This document shows positions 1 through 12,000 of a stretch of 64,000 nt of DNA, piece after piece. The stretch is from contig NC_056761.1 in the NCBI RefSeq assembly GCF_018687715.1, forward strand, positions 17,504,501-17,568,500, in the 5' to 3' direction. Each line of letters opens with the position of its first letter. Positions within the stretch are counted from its first letter, which is position 1. The DNA comes from Carya illinoinensis. Lineage: Eukaryota > Streptophyta > Magnoliopsida > Fagales > Juglandaceae. Below the pieces are notes generated by a model, which ran no database searches, was not told where the DNA came from, and was given only the letters and a program-made list of their open reading frames with translations. The position numbers and the translations under genes are program-made.

Positions 1-932
1 TTTGTTTCCAAAGTGGGTGCATCAGAAATAGAAAAGTTGGTACCAACCCAAACAGAAGCCACTATTAGCACTTGTGGTAGGTCAAATAAATCACCATCCA
101 CAAACCATATCCAAATTCAAAATGTCATGCCAAAAAATTTTAGAAAACACATCATATCATATCACAGTACAAAACATTTTCGAAACATAACAGAATTAGA
201 TCACAAAAACATAATTTATGCATAAAATTTCATATTCACTCTTTCTTGCACAGTTTGAAAACTGAATGCCAGAAAAATAAGCTCATGTTTACACCAGTCA
301 TGACAAAAATACTTTCTCTTTTATCAGAGTTCATAAATGATCATGTCGAACAAATAACTAAGGTTGTTTTCATAATTCTTTTCTTAACATATAATGCACA
401 TTATTTATAAATTAACCTCAGTTCATTTTATTTTTATGCAAAGTCTAGCATAGGACCCCACATACTTGAACTTCTTAACTTTTCAGAATTTCTCCACAAT
501 AGTATTGAACGAAAATCAATTGTCACCTAAAAAATAGTCATGTAATTCCCGTAAATTTTCAATCAAACATGGATTTCAATATTTAAGCCTAAGATGCTAA
601 AATAACCTATTTTAATTCCTCAAAAACCTAAATTCTCAATCCCTAAAAATATCATCACTTCCCAAATTCCTCAATGGTAACTGATTAACCAAAAGTTTTC
701 AAATGATTTTGAATAGTTCGGCTAAGGATCGGGATTATGGAGCATGGATGAGATTATTATTTAAGCATAGTGGATTACTCATAGATGATTTTTTAGGATT
801 GACAGATTTTATTAAGAGACTTTGTAGTATTCTAATGATTTTATATTTTGGAGTCTATAAATATCTTGATGATATGTGCGTTTTAAGTTACAGGAAGTAA
901 CTTTTTGACCCCTACGAGACTGGGTCGTTACA
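1..932 (-). mobile_element. LTR fragment, cut by the window edge
   Basis: Read on the minus strand, this block begins TGTAACGACCC at 932 and runs off the left edge of the window. Its middle part (about 240-660) is clearly similar, in reverse complement, to 26500-26900 of the solo LTR at 24725-27755. Shared stretches include the runs around 'gaactgaggtta' and 'gttaagaagttcaagta'. It contains no coding capacity. It sits against copia integrase remnants at 933. The missing end prevents a check of its target duplication, so it could be a solo LTR or the edge of a complete element. Confidence 0.7.
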
Positions 933-2770
933 CTTACTATGGCTCCTTACGAGTTTTTGGCTTTAAGTGCTATCTTTACACATAGGAGTTAGGACACTAA
1001 CCAAAACAAGTTTGATCCCGAGATTTTACCATGGATCTTTATGGGCTACAGTGATAAACATCAAGGCTATAAGTGTTATCACTCACCTTCCCAACAAATC
1101 TTTGTTTTGCAACATGTAGTGTTTGATAGAATAACCTTTCCCATTCCGAATGACTGGGTAATTCCCCTTCAAGTAATCCTACCTTATCAATTTTTCAAAA
1201 ATGTTTCTCCCCTATATCTTCATTGACGAACACCACATGCCTCCAGTTCTTTTCCTTTGTAGGGTTCTACTCACGATGATGCCCTACTCCAACTAAAATT
1301 GGCAATATTCTGCTTCCTCTATCAGTCTCTCAAGAGTTATACCTACTCCCCTGGCTATTGCAATTGATGCTTCCCCAAGTGTCACTACATCTGCTGGTGA
1401 CACCTCTCCCCTTGAAGCATCACCTTCTTCACTATCTATTATTCCTTTCTTCGATTACTTAGATCCTCCAACTTCACTTTGGTCTCCTCCTAGACACAAA
1501 ATGGTTACTTGATGTTGATCTTCATATTTTTTTGGATCTTCCCGAGGAGCCCAAGAGTGTTTGCATTGCTCTAAATCATGACAAATCATACCAAGCTATG
1601 TGTGATGAAATCCAAGCCCTACAAGACAACCATACCTAGACTCTTGTCCCTCGTGAACCTCACATGGGTATCATTAGTTGCAAGTGTGTCTTTAAGACTG
1701 AATTAAATGGTGATTATACACTTGATTGGCTTAAAGCTAGCCTAGTAGTTAAGGGCTTTCATCAAGTTGGTGGAGTAAATTATATTGAGACATTCTCACC
1801 AGTCATTAAGCCTAACACCATTCAAATCATCCCTAATCTTACTCCAATCAACCGTAATGATATTCAGTAATTTGACTTCCAAATACATTCCTTCATGGTG
1901 ATCTCAAGAATTTGTCTTCATGGATCAACCCCTAGATTTTATCCATCCTACTTTGATATTCAACAGCTTGACGTGAAAGTAAATTCCTTCATAGTGATAT
2001 TCAATAATCTTTCTTCAGGGTTCAACCCCCAAATTTTATCCATCATACTCTTGCCTCTCATGTATGCAAATTAAATAAAGCATTATATGGTGTCAAACAA
2101 ATCTCATAGTTGGTTTGATAAGTTCAGTGATTTTCTTATTACTTATGAATTAATATGTAGCTAAACCGACCATATCCTTTTATCTTCCATTCATCACATA
2201 GAATACTTTTTTATTATTATATGTTGACAATGTACTTTTAACGAGCTCCAAATCATCTCATGTTAGTGAGTTCATTTGCATTCCTAGTACATAATTTGCC
2301 ATGAACAACCTTGATTCTCTAAATTACTTTTTAGGAGTACAAGTCACTCTAATCCCTGCTGGTCTCATTTTGTCCCAAGCTAAGTATTTTCTTAAAATCT
2401 TGGACTAGCCCAAATGCACGACACCAAACCCGGGGTTGCACCAATGATCATTGGACATTGGACATCATGATGTCCAAAACCAAAGGTCTCGCCAGTAATG
2501 CCTTTTTCCATGACCGCAACCATAACCATTGTACTTTTAGGGCACTACAATATCTCACCCTTACACTCTCTAAGCTCCCCTATAGTGTTGGCTTTGTTTC
2601 CCAATTTATATATTCTCCAATTGTAGCTCACTAGGATATTTTGAAACATACTCTTCAATACTTACACAACATTGTTGACCTTGGTATTTATTTTGGCACT
2701 GTTTACACGGCACAGCACCATACTTCGTTGTATAGCTTCTCATATATGCAAAGACAACGTCTATCAATTT
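933..2770 (+). pseudogene. Decayed Ty1/copia pol fragment (integrase end, RT, RNase H start)
   Basis: Broken frames on the plus strand read as copia polyprotein. At 1035-1165 there is the integrase C-terminal pattern 'MGYSDKHQGYKCYH' followed by HVVFD. At 1560-1830 there is the start of the reverse transcriptase, including KASLVVKGFHQVGG and ETFSPV. Further fragments resemble the YVDD box region (about 2222) and the segment before RNase H (LNYFLGVQV at about 2312, LSQAKYFL at about 2370). Stops and frameshifts occur throughout, so it is dead. It lies upstream of the gag part of a second copia element on the same strand, so the two are separate insertions or a rearranged pair. Confidence 0.8.
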
Positions 2771-2939
2771 TATACATAATATAAGACATCTATTTCTTTC
2801 ATCATCGTGAGATGGAGTTTCTTATAACTCTTTATTTCTCCATAGCCAACTCATCGAACTGCTCCTCCTCATCTACTAAAAATCTATACCTTGTGACTCA
2901 AAATGTCACTAATTGTTTCTCTTTATGCCTCACCTCCAT
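2771..2939. other. Spacer between two copia relics
   Basis: No frame or structure could be recognised here. It probably contains the decayed 3' end of the first copia element and the LTR or leader of the second, but neither boundary is visible. Confidence 0.3.
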
Positions 2940-4797
2940 CAACTTCCTAATTTGAAAGACGCAGATGCTCGATATCTTGGATAGCTATGATCTCCAAGGC
3001 TTCATTAAAGGAGAAATCATATATTCACCATATCTTCTAGAGGATAACATATCTGTTAACCCCATATATGTCCAATGACACAAAACAATCCACCTTGTCA
3101 AAGGCTAGATCACTGCCACACTCTCAGTAGACGTACTCAACATTGTAGTTAGTCTTAATATCATCGTCGATGTCTGGAATGCTCTACTACATGCTTTCAC
3201 CCAAGACTCATCAAATCATAGCCTTGCTTTTAAGCAACGGCTCATCTCCGCCACCCAAGGTTTGAATACCTAGTCAATGTACTTTCATCTTTTTAAAGCT
3301 ATTTGTGATATTTATTTGTCATCAGCAAACCGGTTCTAGACCACAACAAATATGATGGTTTCTCAATGGTCTAGGTGAAGACTACCATGTATTCACCATC
3401 ATGATGATTTGACCTCCCATTCCAGCTTACTCTAAAATTTTTGCACTACTTGAGAGCTACTCTAAATACGTTTTTCAAACTTGATGTCCAACACGTGCCA
3501 CAAATGGCCTACCACACCCAGATCCTAACAACAAAAAGTTTGTAGTCAGTCCTTCATTTCCAAGGAGGTGGATTCTATCAAGGCACTTCCTCCACTTCCA
3601 AGTACTCTTCTCAAGCCTCCCAAGGCCATACTTGGAGTCAACCCAACTCCTCATATGGAAAAAGTGACACCTATAGTGCACTACCTTTCCAAGTTTCCAA
3701 CAAATATAATCGCATGACACTCAAATGTCTTAATCGATTCAACCACTTCTTCCAAGCTAACAACATATCTCATGCCTTGGCTGCCATGACTAATGCTGAC
3801 ACTCAGAACTTTGAGTGGTTCCCAGACTCAGCTACTATTAATCATGTCACAAGAAATCTAGATAACCTTCATGCACTTAAACCTTATCATAGTTTAGAAA
3901 GTCTTATGGTTCGTTATGGTGTACTTTATCGGTCACACATATTAGTAACACTTCTGTTGGTTTCAGTACCTCTTCCTTTCCACTAAATGATATTCCTGTA
4001 ATTCCATACCATTACAAAGGACTTACTCTCTATTAGTAAATTTACTACTAACTATCTACTCACCATTAAATTTGATGGGGTTGGTTTTGTGATAAAGGAT
4101 AGGGAAACTTAGATAATAATGGCGAGGGTTGTAGATGAGGTTGGTTATATGCTTTTGATGAAGCACCAATTGGTTGGTTTTGGCACACATTTTGCAATGT
4201 CAGTTTGCTTGTTGGCATCACCGTCTGGGGCACCCAAATCAATAAGTTGTGTACCATCTAAATTCAAATAAACAAGTTTCTTTTGATGTTTCAAATTCTA
4301 CTTCATCTATTTTGTGTAAGTTGTCAATGGGAAAATCATGTAGCCTCCCTATTTGCCTAAAGACAACAAAATATTCATTCATTTTCATAAAGTGCATTGT
4401 GATTATGGGGACCAACTTCTATTGCTTCCTGTGATAAATATAGATTTTATTCCTTCTTTATTGATGAATACATAAATTTCAGCTAGTCTTTGCCCATGTC
4501 GCACAAGTTTGAATTCACTTCATACTTTACGATATTTTCCATTATGTTGAATGCCAATTTAATGCTAAAATTCATGTGTTTCCAAGTGATGAAGGTAGAA
4601 GATTTTCTCCTCTTGAGTTCATGTCCTCTTTGTAATCTAAAGGGATCCATCATTAATCGGAATGTCCTAAAACACCAAAGAAAAATGGAAAATCTAAACA
4701 TAAGCATTGGAACATCACTGAACTTGGCCTCACTATGATCTTCCATGCTCGTCTTCCCTCATGGTTTTGGATTCACTATTTTTCTGCTGTTGTGTTT
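2940..4797 (+). pseudogene. Decayed Ty1/copia gag-protease-integrase (5' part of the nested host element)
   Basis: The frames read as copia gag around 3060-3300 (VWNALLHAF, FKQRLISA). They continue as the protease-like start at about 3815, WFPDSATINHVT, where the family usually has a DSGA core. Integrase follows at 4300-4797, with a GKS-LP stretch, a PKTPKKNG motif and a FW..A.VFLI ending. Many stops make it non-functional. The integrase frame stops exactly at the target site of the minus-strand solo LTR (CTAAT at 4798-4802) and resumes at 18543, about 13.7 kb away. It is therefore the oldest layer of the nest. Confidence 0.8.
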
Positions 4798-4802
4798 CTA
4801 AT
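4798..4802. repeat. Target site duplication CTAAT, left copy
   Basis: CTAAT here and CTAAT at 18538-18542 flank the split solo LTR exactly at its TG...CA ends. This proves that the two separated halves are one insertion. Confidence 0.9.
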
Positions 4803-6469
4803 TGTAACGCTCCCAAACCCCCACGCACGGACACGGGAAAATCGAGGCGTCCGGATGGTGACAACACGGGTCATCACCCTAACGACGAGTGCCAAGTGTG
4901 TGTATAAGCAACAAATGTGCACAAAAAGAAACACGCAGCGGATGGCAAAGTCATAAACTAAGTACCAGAATTTTTCTTAGCTTAATACAAAGCTATGCAA
5001 AACATACATAATAAAATATTACAAACTACAAATATTGTTTTAAAACCAACTACAAAGCATAACTCCAACTCAAAACTCCGGCGGAGCCGCATCCTCGGGC
5101 TCAGCCTCCTCCTCCTCCTCGAACTCTGCACCAAAATCTACGGTATCAAAAATGGTATCGCAGGTAAGTAAGATCCAAACACTACTAGATAAAAACATAT
5201 TAACTCAAACAACATGCATGAAAGGATGCAATGCACATAACCCACAAAACCCATTTTTCCACGCATGCCAAAATCCCATTTTTGGCCCAAAAACATTATC
5301 ATTAAAACATTCCTCGGCATTATCCCAGATAATCGCCCAAAACAAAAACCACCATTTTTCCAGAAAATGGATCACATAGCCTCAAAACAAACCTCATCAT
5401 TTTCTCAGAAAATGGCCCGCAACCAAAACCATAAAAACCGATCCAATTATGCATGCACCATCATCTCCCCTAGGGATCATCTGCAAACTCTGGCTCTGTG
5501 CCACACCGCAGGTAACGTCTACGCGTGTGACACCTAAACGAGTGATGCCCAATACTCGCACCCAGCACGTCCCTGGCCAGGCCATCCTCTAGTCCCCGCC
5601 ACTCTAGGGACCACGGAGTCGACACGACAGCATTACCGTATCGTGCGATCCGGTCATCGCCCTGCGACAACCCAAGGGATTCAGTAATATCCACTCCCGA
5701 GTGACCAAAGGAGCTCCACCGAGATAATAACCCATCCCGGCTTGGGCTCGTGAAACACACGCACCCGAAAATCCATTTAAGCCAACAAAACATGATTTTT
5801 CTCAATTAAAATAAAAGCACGTGCATGCACAATTTAAATGCAACCACAAGGCACAAACCAACCAACCAATCACAAACAGCCAAACCAATCAACTCCGTCC
5901 TCAATCCATCCGACCCCCGAACTCCTCGGACTCAGTCCGGAATCAACAACTAGCAGTCAAATAATTATTGTAAGAGCAAAATATATTTAAATCTAAAATT
6001 AGAGTTTGAAAAATACTTACAACGCTATACAGTATTTTTCAAAAGCTCGCGGCGTTGCAAACGGCTGAAGAAAAGCAACGTAACAGTGTAATTTTACACT
6101 GTGGCCGTGGGTAATAAATTACCCACTTTCGAACGGGGACAAACCAAGATACAAAATTGATAGGGAAGAGTCTAGGGATGTTTATGAAGCTAGTGGAAGT
6201 GAGACTTGGCCGTGGGTGGCGGTGAAAACGGCGGTGGAAGGCCAAAAGGAGGCTGAAAGGAGTTGAGCTCGTGGGAGCTGCTCCGGCAACGGATCAAGGC
6301 CGGAAACGGGTGAGTTAGGTCGGCAAGAGGTAGGGGAAGAAGCTGTGAAGAGGTGGTGGCCGGAGGTCGAACGAGGGCGCCGAAAAAGCTCAAAAACCAT
6401 GTGGCTTGGAGGAGCTCGTGGCGGCTAACAGTGGCTCAGATGGAGGTGAAACTTGGTGGGGATGTTCAT
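4803..6469 (-). mobile_element. Solo LTR 'A', 3' portion (split by the Athila element)
   Basis: In reverse complement this matches 42430-43804 of the complete solo LTR 'B' almost end to end. Shared blocks include the unit around the TAATTTATTACCCAC stretch and the terminal block with GTGCACATTTGTTGCTTATA. It ends in ...GTTACA on the minus strand, next to CTAAT. The other half is 17932-18537. No protein is encoded; the several open frames here are incidental. The break at 6469/6470 is where the Athila-type element inserted. Confidence 0.9.
6465..6469. repeat. Target site duplication of the Athila element, left copy (TTCAT)
   Basis: TTCAT precedes the left LTR and TTCAC (17927-17931) follows the right LTR. 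Four of five bases match. The C/T difference is consistent with a later transition. Confidence 0.7.
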
Positions 6470-8774
6470 TGATGAAGCGCTAAAATTGCATGATTAAGTT
6501 ACTTAAGCGAACAAATTATTTAATAAAAAATGATTTAAGTACTTAATTATGCAATAGATCACATTACTTGAGTCAATTGATACATTCTAGTATTTTGGTG
6601 CTTAAAAATATTTATAATGCAATTGATTCACATGAAACAAGACAAGCACCTCACATGCATGCAACACAAACTCACACATGCTAAAAGCAAACAAACTCAC
6701 TCGGACATCACATGCACACAGCTGGACCCACAACAGCATTCATGCAAAACACATGCACATGCAGAACAAGAAGAATCATTCGGATGTGCACACATGCAGA
6801 ACACATGCAGAACAGAAAGCAGAAGAAGAATCTGCAGCACAACACATTAACAGCACTCATACAACATCACAGATGCAGAAAATTCAACCATGCAGCAGAA
6901 AAACAGATGCAGAAAATTCAACCATGCAGCAGAAAAACACATGCAGAAAATTCAACCATGCAGCAGAAAAACAGATGCAGAAAATTCAACCATGCAGCAG
7001 AAAAACACATGCAGAACAGAAAGCAGAAAATTCAACCATGCAGCAGACCAAACATTCGGACTAGCACCAGCACAACATGGACAGCACTTGCAGAAAAATC
7101 TTCAACACATGCAGATCATTCGGACAGCCAACAGCAGACCATTCAGAAAAAAAAAAACAGATGCACATGCAGAACAGAAAAATCACATGATCAGCAGAAG
7201 ATCCTTCGGTCAAACATGCAACACACATGCAGAAAAGTTACAACAAACAGCAATCAATATGCAGAAAACATGGACCGAAAGCAGCAGGAGGAGTAGTCTT
7301 CGGTTGGTAGCTGTTTGTCTTGACTTTTGTCTTTCATTTTTCTGCTTGCTTTCGGTTTGGCAGCAAGAGCTGGAGAGTTTGAGTTTTTCTTCTTTCTTTT
7401 TGATTCAGCTAGCAGCAGATTTTCAAGGTTTTCTTTTGGTTTTACATTCGGGCAGCAGAGTAATGTAGAGGTTGGTGTGTGAAGAAAGTGAGGTGCCGTG
7501 ATTAAAGGGGAGTGAAGAGTGGAAATTCGGTCGTGATTGATGGAATAAATTATTGTGATTGGAGAAGTGGTCGACTAGCAGCAGCTATATATATATATAT
7601 GATGCTGGACGTGCTGAGGAATGGGGGGAATCGGTTGAAGGGAGAGAGAAGAGATAGGAAAGAGTGAAAGGGATAGGTGGAGAGTTGAGAGAATTGGAGA
7701 TAGGTGCAGAATTTTCAACCAAGTGAGATAGGAATTGGCTGAGTTTGAATCTGTCGGTCCTAAGCAAACAAAACGAGTGGAAAGTCATGAGAGAATAGAA
7801 GAGAGCAAGTCGGTTTCTTAGTCTTTATTGGTTGGAATAAATTCATGTGTTGGAATTAAATAGAGTGGGGACTTGTGAGTGGAGAAAGGAACATGATTGA
7901 TGCTTGAGTTTAACGTGGAGTTGAAGTAGTTAGAGTTTTATTTTTTTTATTTTTTTTTTGCTTCTTCATGTTTTTCGCTTGGCATATGGTGGGGCTGAAA
8001 CTTCTTCTTGATGAATATCTTTTAATTTCAATTTCTGTTTTATTGTGAGCTTTATTCCTCTGTATCAATTGGATTTCAGATTTTGTTGTTTCTAAGTTAT
8101 TGCTTAGTATTTCTTGTGTTAGTTATTTAATGGAGAATGCTTATGTGATTTCTATAGTATTTGTAATGAATATGTTTGGCTAAATTTTCATACTAAGGTT
8201 AGAAGTGAAGTTTAATGATTTAAATATTGTTTCCGAATCCACGTAAAATCTATTTTGCGAGCTTGATTGATTGAAAGATTTTATTTGGATAATTTGATTA
8301 TCTATATACTCGTCTTGATTCATTGTGATTTCCGAATACAATGAATGCTTGAGGAATCCCTGTGGTATTCAAATAGATTTGTAAATGTTTTAATCATCAA
8401 TCGTTCACGCTCAATCATAAGCGTCTGTTTTTCTCGATCTTAAATGCTAAATCTACCAATTAAACGGAATCATTATTCTAGTTTAATTGAGGTAAATTGA
8501 TCGGAAACAATATCATAAATTATTAGACGGATCCTCGAAACCTTAGTCTTTTTCCATTCATTTTATCATTTTAATTTGATTCATTTTATCAATCTTCATT
8601 TGATTGCACGTTTCTTTTAGTAATTTCGTTTCATTGTCTGAATTTATTTTCTTTATCACAAAAGTCAATCCCTGTAGATTCGATCCTGTAAGATACTACA
8701 ACACCTGTATACTTGCAGGTAAAACTGCACGAGATTCTTGATTCATTAATTTGAGTCAGAGTTTAGTCGCAACA
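6470..8774 (+). mobile_element. Left LTR of the Athila-type Ty3/gypsy element (2305 bp)
   Basis: It starts TGATGAA and ends GCAACA, and is collinear with 15703-17926. Comparison by eye shows roughly 17 single-base differences, mostly G/A transitions, so the copies are about 99 percent alike. Length differences come from a 34-bp tandem repeat (4 units here, 2 on the right), a 31-bp segment at about 7746-7776 absent from the right LTR, and shorter AT and T runs here. The open frames at 6617-7468, rich in Gln, His and Asn, fall in the 34-bp repeat and are not genes. Confidence 0.95.
6873..7050 (+). repeat. 34-bp tandem repeat in the left LTR, 4 units plus a degenerate one
   Basis: Units begin ATGCAGAAAATTCAACC at 6873, 6907, 6941 and 6975, followed by a degenerate copy. 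Because 34 is not a multiple of three, the array opens long overlapping frames in all phases. The same array has only two units in the right LTR (16106 and 16140). Confidence 0.9.
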
Positions 8775-8780
8775 AGTTTT

Positions 8781-8799
8781 TGGCGCCGTTGCCGGGGAT
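8781..8799 (+). other. Primer binding site for tRNA-Asp
   Basis: Six bases after the left LTR lies TGGCGCCGTTGCCGGGGAT. It is complementary over 19 bases to the 3' end of plant tRNA-Asp (from recall of that tRNA). tRNA-Asp priming is established for Athila-type elements. It is not a tRNA gene. Confidence 0.9.
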
Positions 8800-9036
8800 T
8801 GCAACGAGTGATAATTGTTTTTTTTTTAGAAAAAAAAAATTTAGTAATCTTTTGCTAATTGTTTTTCATATCCTTTTTGCAGGTACGATTTGTTTTCCAG
8901 AAAAGAGAGCATGTAACATTGCTTGCATCTTCATACCATTTGGTAATCTCATTCAAAAAAAAAAAAAATTACTTTCTTGCTTGTTTTGCATTTTGTTTAT
9001 TTTTAATATTTGAATGTGCTTGATCCTCTATGATGA
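8800..9036 (+). other. Leader between primer site and gag
   Basis: Non-coding leader with two A runs and T-rich sequence. No conserved element was recognised. Confidence 0.5.
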
Positions 9037-12000
9037 ATGATCTCGTGGCAACGTGATCAAACGGGTAGATTGAGAAGAGAGGAAATTATTTTAAAAGAAT
9101 TGATTAATACTTTATCAGGTGATTCTAAAAATTCTCATACCATGGCTGACAATCGTAGTGTTCATGACAAACTAGAAAATGAAGAGGCACAAAATAATCC
9201 GCAAATGAAAACTTTGCGTGAATATTTGCAGCCTACAAGGACAAGTACTCCATCTTGTATGATTTTTCCTACGAATATGGGAAATTTTGATTTAAAACCG
9301 GGAGTAATCCAATTACTTCCCAAGTTTCATGGCTTGGATTCAGAAAGTCCTTATTTGCATCTAAAAGAATTTGAAGAAGTTTGTGCAACTTTATAAAACC
9401 AAACTATCAATGATGATGTTGTTAGATTAAAGTTGTTTCCATTCTCTTTGAAAGAAAAAGCTAAGAATTGGTTGAACTCCTTGAGACCAAGATCTATTGG
9501 CACATGGCAAGAAATGCAAAGGGAATTTCTAAAAAAGTTTTTTCCTACTCATAGGACCAACACTCTTCGCAGAAATATTATGAATTTTTCTCAAAAGGAA
9601 AATGAAACATTTTTTCAGTGTTGGGAACGTTTTAAAGAATTGTTGCTAACTTGCCCACATCATGGCTATGAAACTTGGCGCACCATCAGTTTCTTCTATG
9701 AAGGTTTAACATCTCAAATGCGTCAGTTTGTAGAAATGATGTGTAATGGTGATTTTCTAAATAAAGATCCTGATGACGCTTGGGACTATTTTAACCAGTT
9801 AGCTGAAAATGCCCAATCTTGGGATAACACAGATCGTTCTGATCGGTCAAATAAGCCCAAACTCAGTGCCATGTCTCAAGAAGGTATTTATGTTCTTAAA
9901 GGAAATGATGATGTGAATGCTAGGATAGCAAGTCTGACAAGAAAAGTTGAAGCCATGGAACTTAGGAAGGTAAATCCGGTTAAGGCCAGTGAAAAAGAAG
10001 AAGAAAATTGTGGCACTTGTGAGATTAGTGGACACCTAACTCAGGATTGTCCAACAATCCCTGCTTTTAAAGAGGTGTTGCATGAACAAGCAAATGTCAT
10101 GAATTCTTATCGGAGACCATTTTCTTCCCCATATTCGGAAACATATAATCCTGGATGGAGAAATCATCCCAATTTTAGTTGGAGGAATGAGTCAAATATA
10201 AATCAAAATCCTCAAGGGCCATCTTCTTTTACTCCTTATGTGCCTCCACATAAAAAAACCCTTGAGGAGACATTACAGACTTTTATGCAGGGGCAAGCCA
10301 ATATCAACACTCAGACAATGCAGGCCATTACTGAGATGAGAAGTTCTATCAGCGACTTGACCTCTGCATTACATGCTCAAGAAAAGGGTAAGTTTCCTGC
10401 TCAACCTCAGCCAAATCCAAAAGGTAAATTTGAGGTAAGAAATTCAAATCCCTCTGATTCAAAATTTGAACATGCAAAGTCCATCACCACTCTACGCAGT
10501 GGAAAAATAATTGATAAGAGCATTTCAACAACGAAAGTTGATGAGACCAACAACTCTTTAAATTCCAAGAGTGATGGTGAACTTGAGAAGGTTGAATTAG
10601 ATGTGCCTGTGAAAGCCCCAATACTTGCACCATTTCCCCAAAGGTTGCAACATTCTCACAAGTTGGTTCAAAATGCGGATATTCTTGAAATTTTTAAACA
10701 AGTAAAAATCAACATTCCTTTGTTAGATGCAATCAAACAGATTCCTTCGTATGCTAAATTTTTGAAAGATTTGTGCACAGTAAAGCGTACGATGAAAGTG
10801 CAGAAGAAAGCTTTTCTCACTGAGCAGGTAAGCGCCATCCTCCAGAACAATTCTCCACCAAAGTACAAAGACCCAGGTTGTCCAACAATTTCCTGCGTGA
10901 TTGGAAATTTTAAAATTGAAAAAGCTTTACTTGACCTCGGAGCTAGTGTTAACCTCCTACCCTACTCGGTATATGAGCAGTTGGGTCTTGGTGAGCTTAA
11001 ACCCACCAAGGTAACACTCCAACTTGTTGACCGTTCAATTAAAATACCGAGAGGGATAGTTGAGGATGTGCTAGTTCAAGTAGGAAAATTTTATTTTCCA
11101 GTGGATTTCATTGTTTTGGACACGGAACCTGTCTTTGATGTTTGCACTCAAATTTCTATAATTTTGGGAAGGTCATTTCTTGCGACATCAAATGTTTTAA
11201 TAAATTGTAGGAGTGGTGTGATGGTAATTTCTTTTGGCAACATGACTTTGGAGTTGAATATTTTCAATATTTGCAAACAACCTGGTGATGATGATGATGT
11301 GCAGGAAGTGAATCTGATCCAAACTCTTGTTCAAAATAAATTTGATTTGTCAAGTTTTTCTGACCCTCTTGAGGCTTGTTTGGTTCATGGTATGAACTTT
11401 GATGATGATTCTGTGCTTGCATCTATGAATTTTTTGCTAGAATCTACTCCTATAATGGACACTGATAAATGGAGAACACGTTTTGAGGAATTACCACCTC
11501 ATGATGTCGTGTCTCTCCCCTCAAGTGTGCAAACACCAAAACTCGACTTGAAACCTCTACCTGCTGATCTCAAATATGTATTTTTAGGCCAAGCAGAGAC
11601 ATTACCAGTGGTCATTTCATCAAGACTGGATGAAATTCAGGAGAAAAAATTAATTGGTGTTCTCATTGAACACAAAGAGGCAATAGGATGGACCATAGCT
11701 GATATCAAAGGTATCAGTCCTTTGATTTGTACCCACAGGATTTATCTAGAGGACAATTCTAAACCCTCTAGAGAAATGCAGCGTAGACTGAACCCCAACA
11801 TGAAAGAAGTTGTCAAAGCAGAGGTGTTAAAACTTCTGGATGTAGGGATCATTTACCCTATTTCTGACAGCAAATGGGTTAGTCCCACACAGGTGGTACC
11901 CAAGAAATCTGGTGTGACTGTAGTTAAGAATGCTAACAATGAATTGATCCCAACTAGAGTTACTACTGGTTGGCGTATGTGCATTGACTACAGAAAACTG

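Noticed and set aside
6617..7468. Several overlapping open frames of 77-194 codons rich in Gln, His, Asn and Cys
   Set aside because: They lie in the left LTR, overlap in all frames, and come from the 34-bp repeat. The right LTR shows the same frames with different lengths.
8781..8799. tRNA-Asp-like sequence
   Set aside because: It is only 19 bases, directly after an LTR, complementary to the tRNA 3' end. It is a primer binding site and not a tRNA gene.
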